A stretch of DNA of 64,000 nt, taken from NCBI GenBank assembly GCA_903813345.2, contig CAIIXF020000008.1, positions 8,020,366 to 8,084,365 on the forward strand, written 5' to 3'. Made by a program: the position numbers and the translations under genes. The notes beneath the pieces are model-generated. The model was not told the DNA's origin. It searched no databases and saw only the letters and a list, made by a program, of their open reading frames with translations. Below, piece by piece: positions 62,168-64,000 of the stretch. The DNA comes from Owenia fusiformis. Its lineage: Eukaryota > Annelida > Polychaeta > Sabellida > Oweniidae. Position 1 is the stretch's first letter. Every line of letters begins with the position of its first letter.

Positions 62168-64000
62168 ATCCTATTTTTTGGCTTGTACCATTCCTTATTT
62201 TAATAACTCCAAAAACATTTTCAAGTATGTACCTTATTTCTTGGATGCACATCTTTGCATCTTTATCAGCTGAAAAATTATTTTGAAATAACATACCAAA
62301 TATTGATTTTAATTACTAAATCAATGTACCTTGTTGTTGTTGTTGTTGTTAATGTAACACGTGAAATTGGTTAACCCAGTTACCTATAAAGCTGACACCC
62401 TTAACCCCCCTATTCCACTGGTAGATTAAGGGTTGAGACAAGGGCCTGGACCTGGGCCGATCCCCCTAAGATGGGCCCAGATTTTTAGTGCCTTTGTTAG
62501 TGAGCTTTTTGGCCTTGTTTTTAATTTAAGGCTTTAGGGGCCCAACATTTTTTTTCTGCAACCACCTTGTTAGTTTGCAGATCCGCCCCTGCAATGCTGT
62601 ATGGGAACCTTTTGGCGAACTGTGCCATTTATCGCACCTCAACTGAGCACCTTCTTATCAAGTATATTGTTGATCATACTGAATCCATCAATTGGCTAAT
62701 TGAAGAAACTGAAAATACTGATTGACAGTCCCCCGCTTATATCAGCAGATTCTACCTTCAATGAATTGCACTGTTAGGTATGTCCAGCTATATTTTTAGT
62801 CCACCACAATCTTTGATGATGTGAAATAACTGTACAAACACTACATATATTTGATAAGGCATATTAAAGGTAAAAATACCAAAAGTCCATCAATTGAAGT
62901 CAAAGTTAGCTAAAGATAATATCTTATGAATTAGTAGACTAGCATTCTAATCAATACCTTCTAATCTTCTTGCCCAATCTAACTTGATTGTTGTAATTAA
63001 ATGTAGAATACAGAGATGAATTGCATTCAAGCTTTTAGTGCCATAAATAATATAATATAATGCCAAAATGAGAAAATACCAATGAAACAATTTATTTTGT
63101 ATCACTATTATTGTAGTTTACAGATATCGTGGGTGTAGCCAGGGGGATCGCACCCACGTACTCACTCCCACTCGACAAAAAAAGAAAAAAACATTGATAA
63201 AAACATTAACAAATTATTTTTTGAAATCCTTTGAATGCACAACATACAATGTAAAACATATTTAAAGTCTATTCATGATTTTTTTATAATTTCAACTTAC
63301 CCATTCAATAATTTTATGAAGGGTGACAGGATGTGAGTAACATGACCTGGTCAAATTAGCTGTACTAGCAGATATGCTGAAACCATGACATATTGTTTGA
63401 TATAGAATATAATGAATCTACAAGACTTAATTACTGATGCATATAGTAATTACATTCTTCTCAGCTCTCAAGGGACGTATGACATTCCTTGATAAACATA
63501 TAACGGATGCAATTTCATGAAGGTTAGATTTGAGATTTCTTGTATTTTGTAGCTATAGTTTCTATATTTTGCAAGAACTATGATGGTATCAATTATTTTA
63601 TACATTACATACTCAACTTCTCTGCACTGCGCGAAAAAGCAAATTTGCAGAAATACACATTTTTGTGCCCAGATATGCATCCAAATGACAACTGAAAGTT
63701 AAGAATTGTTATCTTCGATCATGTTTTAGTGAAAGTTTCTGGATTTAGAAAACATTGATCTCAACTCCAGTATTGTCTGAATAAAAAGTTTTTGTGAACT
63801 CAATTGGTGTTTCACTTCATCAGTCACTCTCTTTTTATTATATACTTTATATCTTATAGCATTTTTTTACTATTTGATGATGTAGATAGACAACAGGTTT
63901 TGTTTTTAAGCTTGTTTTTTCACCCTTCTTATATTGGGTCCCCTGGGAGGATGTTAAACATATGATTAAAAGCTTGAATGGCCTAAGTTGCAAATGACAT
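62168..64000. other. No gene recognised
   Basis: AT-rich. It contains a short TTG microsatellite at about 62333. The minus-strand frame at 63468-63680 has no recognisable motif. Confidence 0.5.

Overview
The window is AT-rich animal nuclear DNA, very probably from an aquatic invertebrate. Genes are split by GT-AG introns, most ORFs are short, and the sequence is crowded with small inverted-repeat transposons, a tRNA-derived SINE, foldback elements and tandem repeats. I cannot name the species. All coordinates and splice joins below were read by hand.

The genic core is a head-to-tail array of three paralogous acyl-CoA synthetases of the 4-coumarate-CoA ligase/beetle-luciferase branch of the ANL superfamily, all on the minus strand. 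Gene 1 starts at 12492 and its exons 1-9 reach 676; its last exons lie off the left edge. Gene 2 (25811 to 21354) is complete: 11 exons, 538 residues, C-terminal SKL peroxisomal signal. Gene 3 (44340 to 27373) has the same 11-exon plan and also ends in SKL, but the second half of its exon 10 is missing. Exon lengths and intron phases are the same in all three except for one codon in exon 5 of gene 3 and the truncated exon 10 of gene 3. Most of the size difference (4.5 kb for gene 2, 17 kb for gene 3) is mobile DNA in introns.

The mobile layer, left to right: a 4-kb element (2534-6490) in intron 5 of gene 1 with 70-bp inverted ends, a 1.6-kb almost pure pyrimidine core and an ACGA-type tract; several MITEs, a SINE and a long hairpin in introns 1-4 of gene 1; a 4.8-kb composite element (about 16329-21126) between genes 1 and 2 with about 125-bp inverted arms, carrying a decayed copy of a multicopy gene whose acidic residues are spaced as in FEN1/XPG-I nucleases; a second copy of that gene (39623-41490) in intron 1 of gene 3; a five-unit tandem-repeat element (29238-30881) in intron 8 of gene 3; and a 7.4-kb nest (46074-53452) with an 8-bp target duplication, whose empty-site counterpart lies at about 37450. 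The nest contains a decayed reverse transcriptase and a mariner-type insertion.

From about 53.5 kb to the right edge I see no convincing protein-coding exon. That stretch holds a palindrome-bearing repeat, one possible plus-strand promoter with a short leader exon (58083-58171), and one MITE. No tRNA, rRNA gene or CRISPR array was found.
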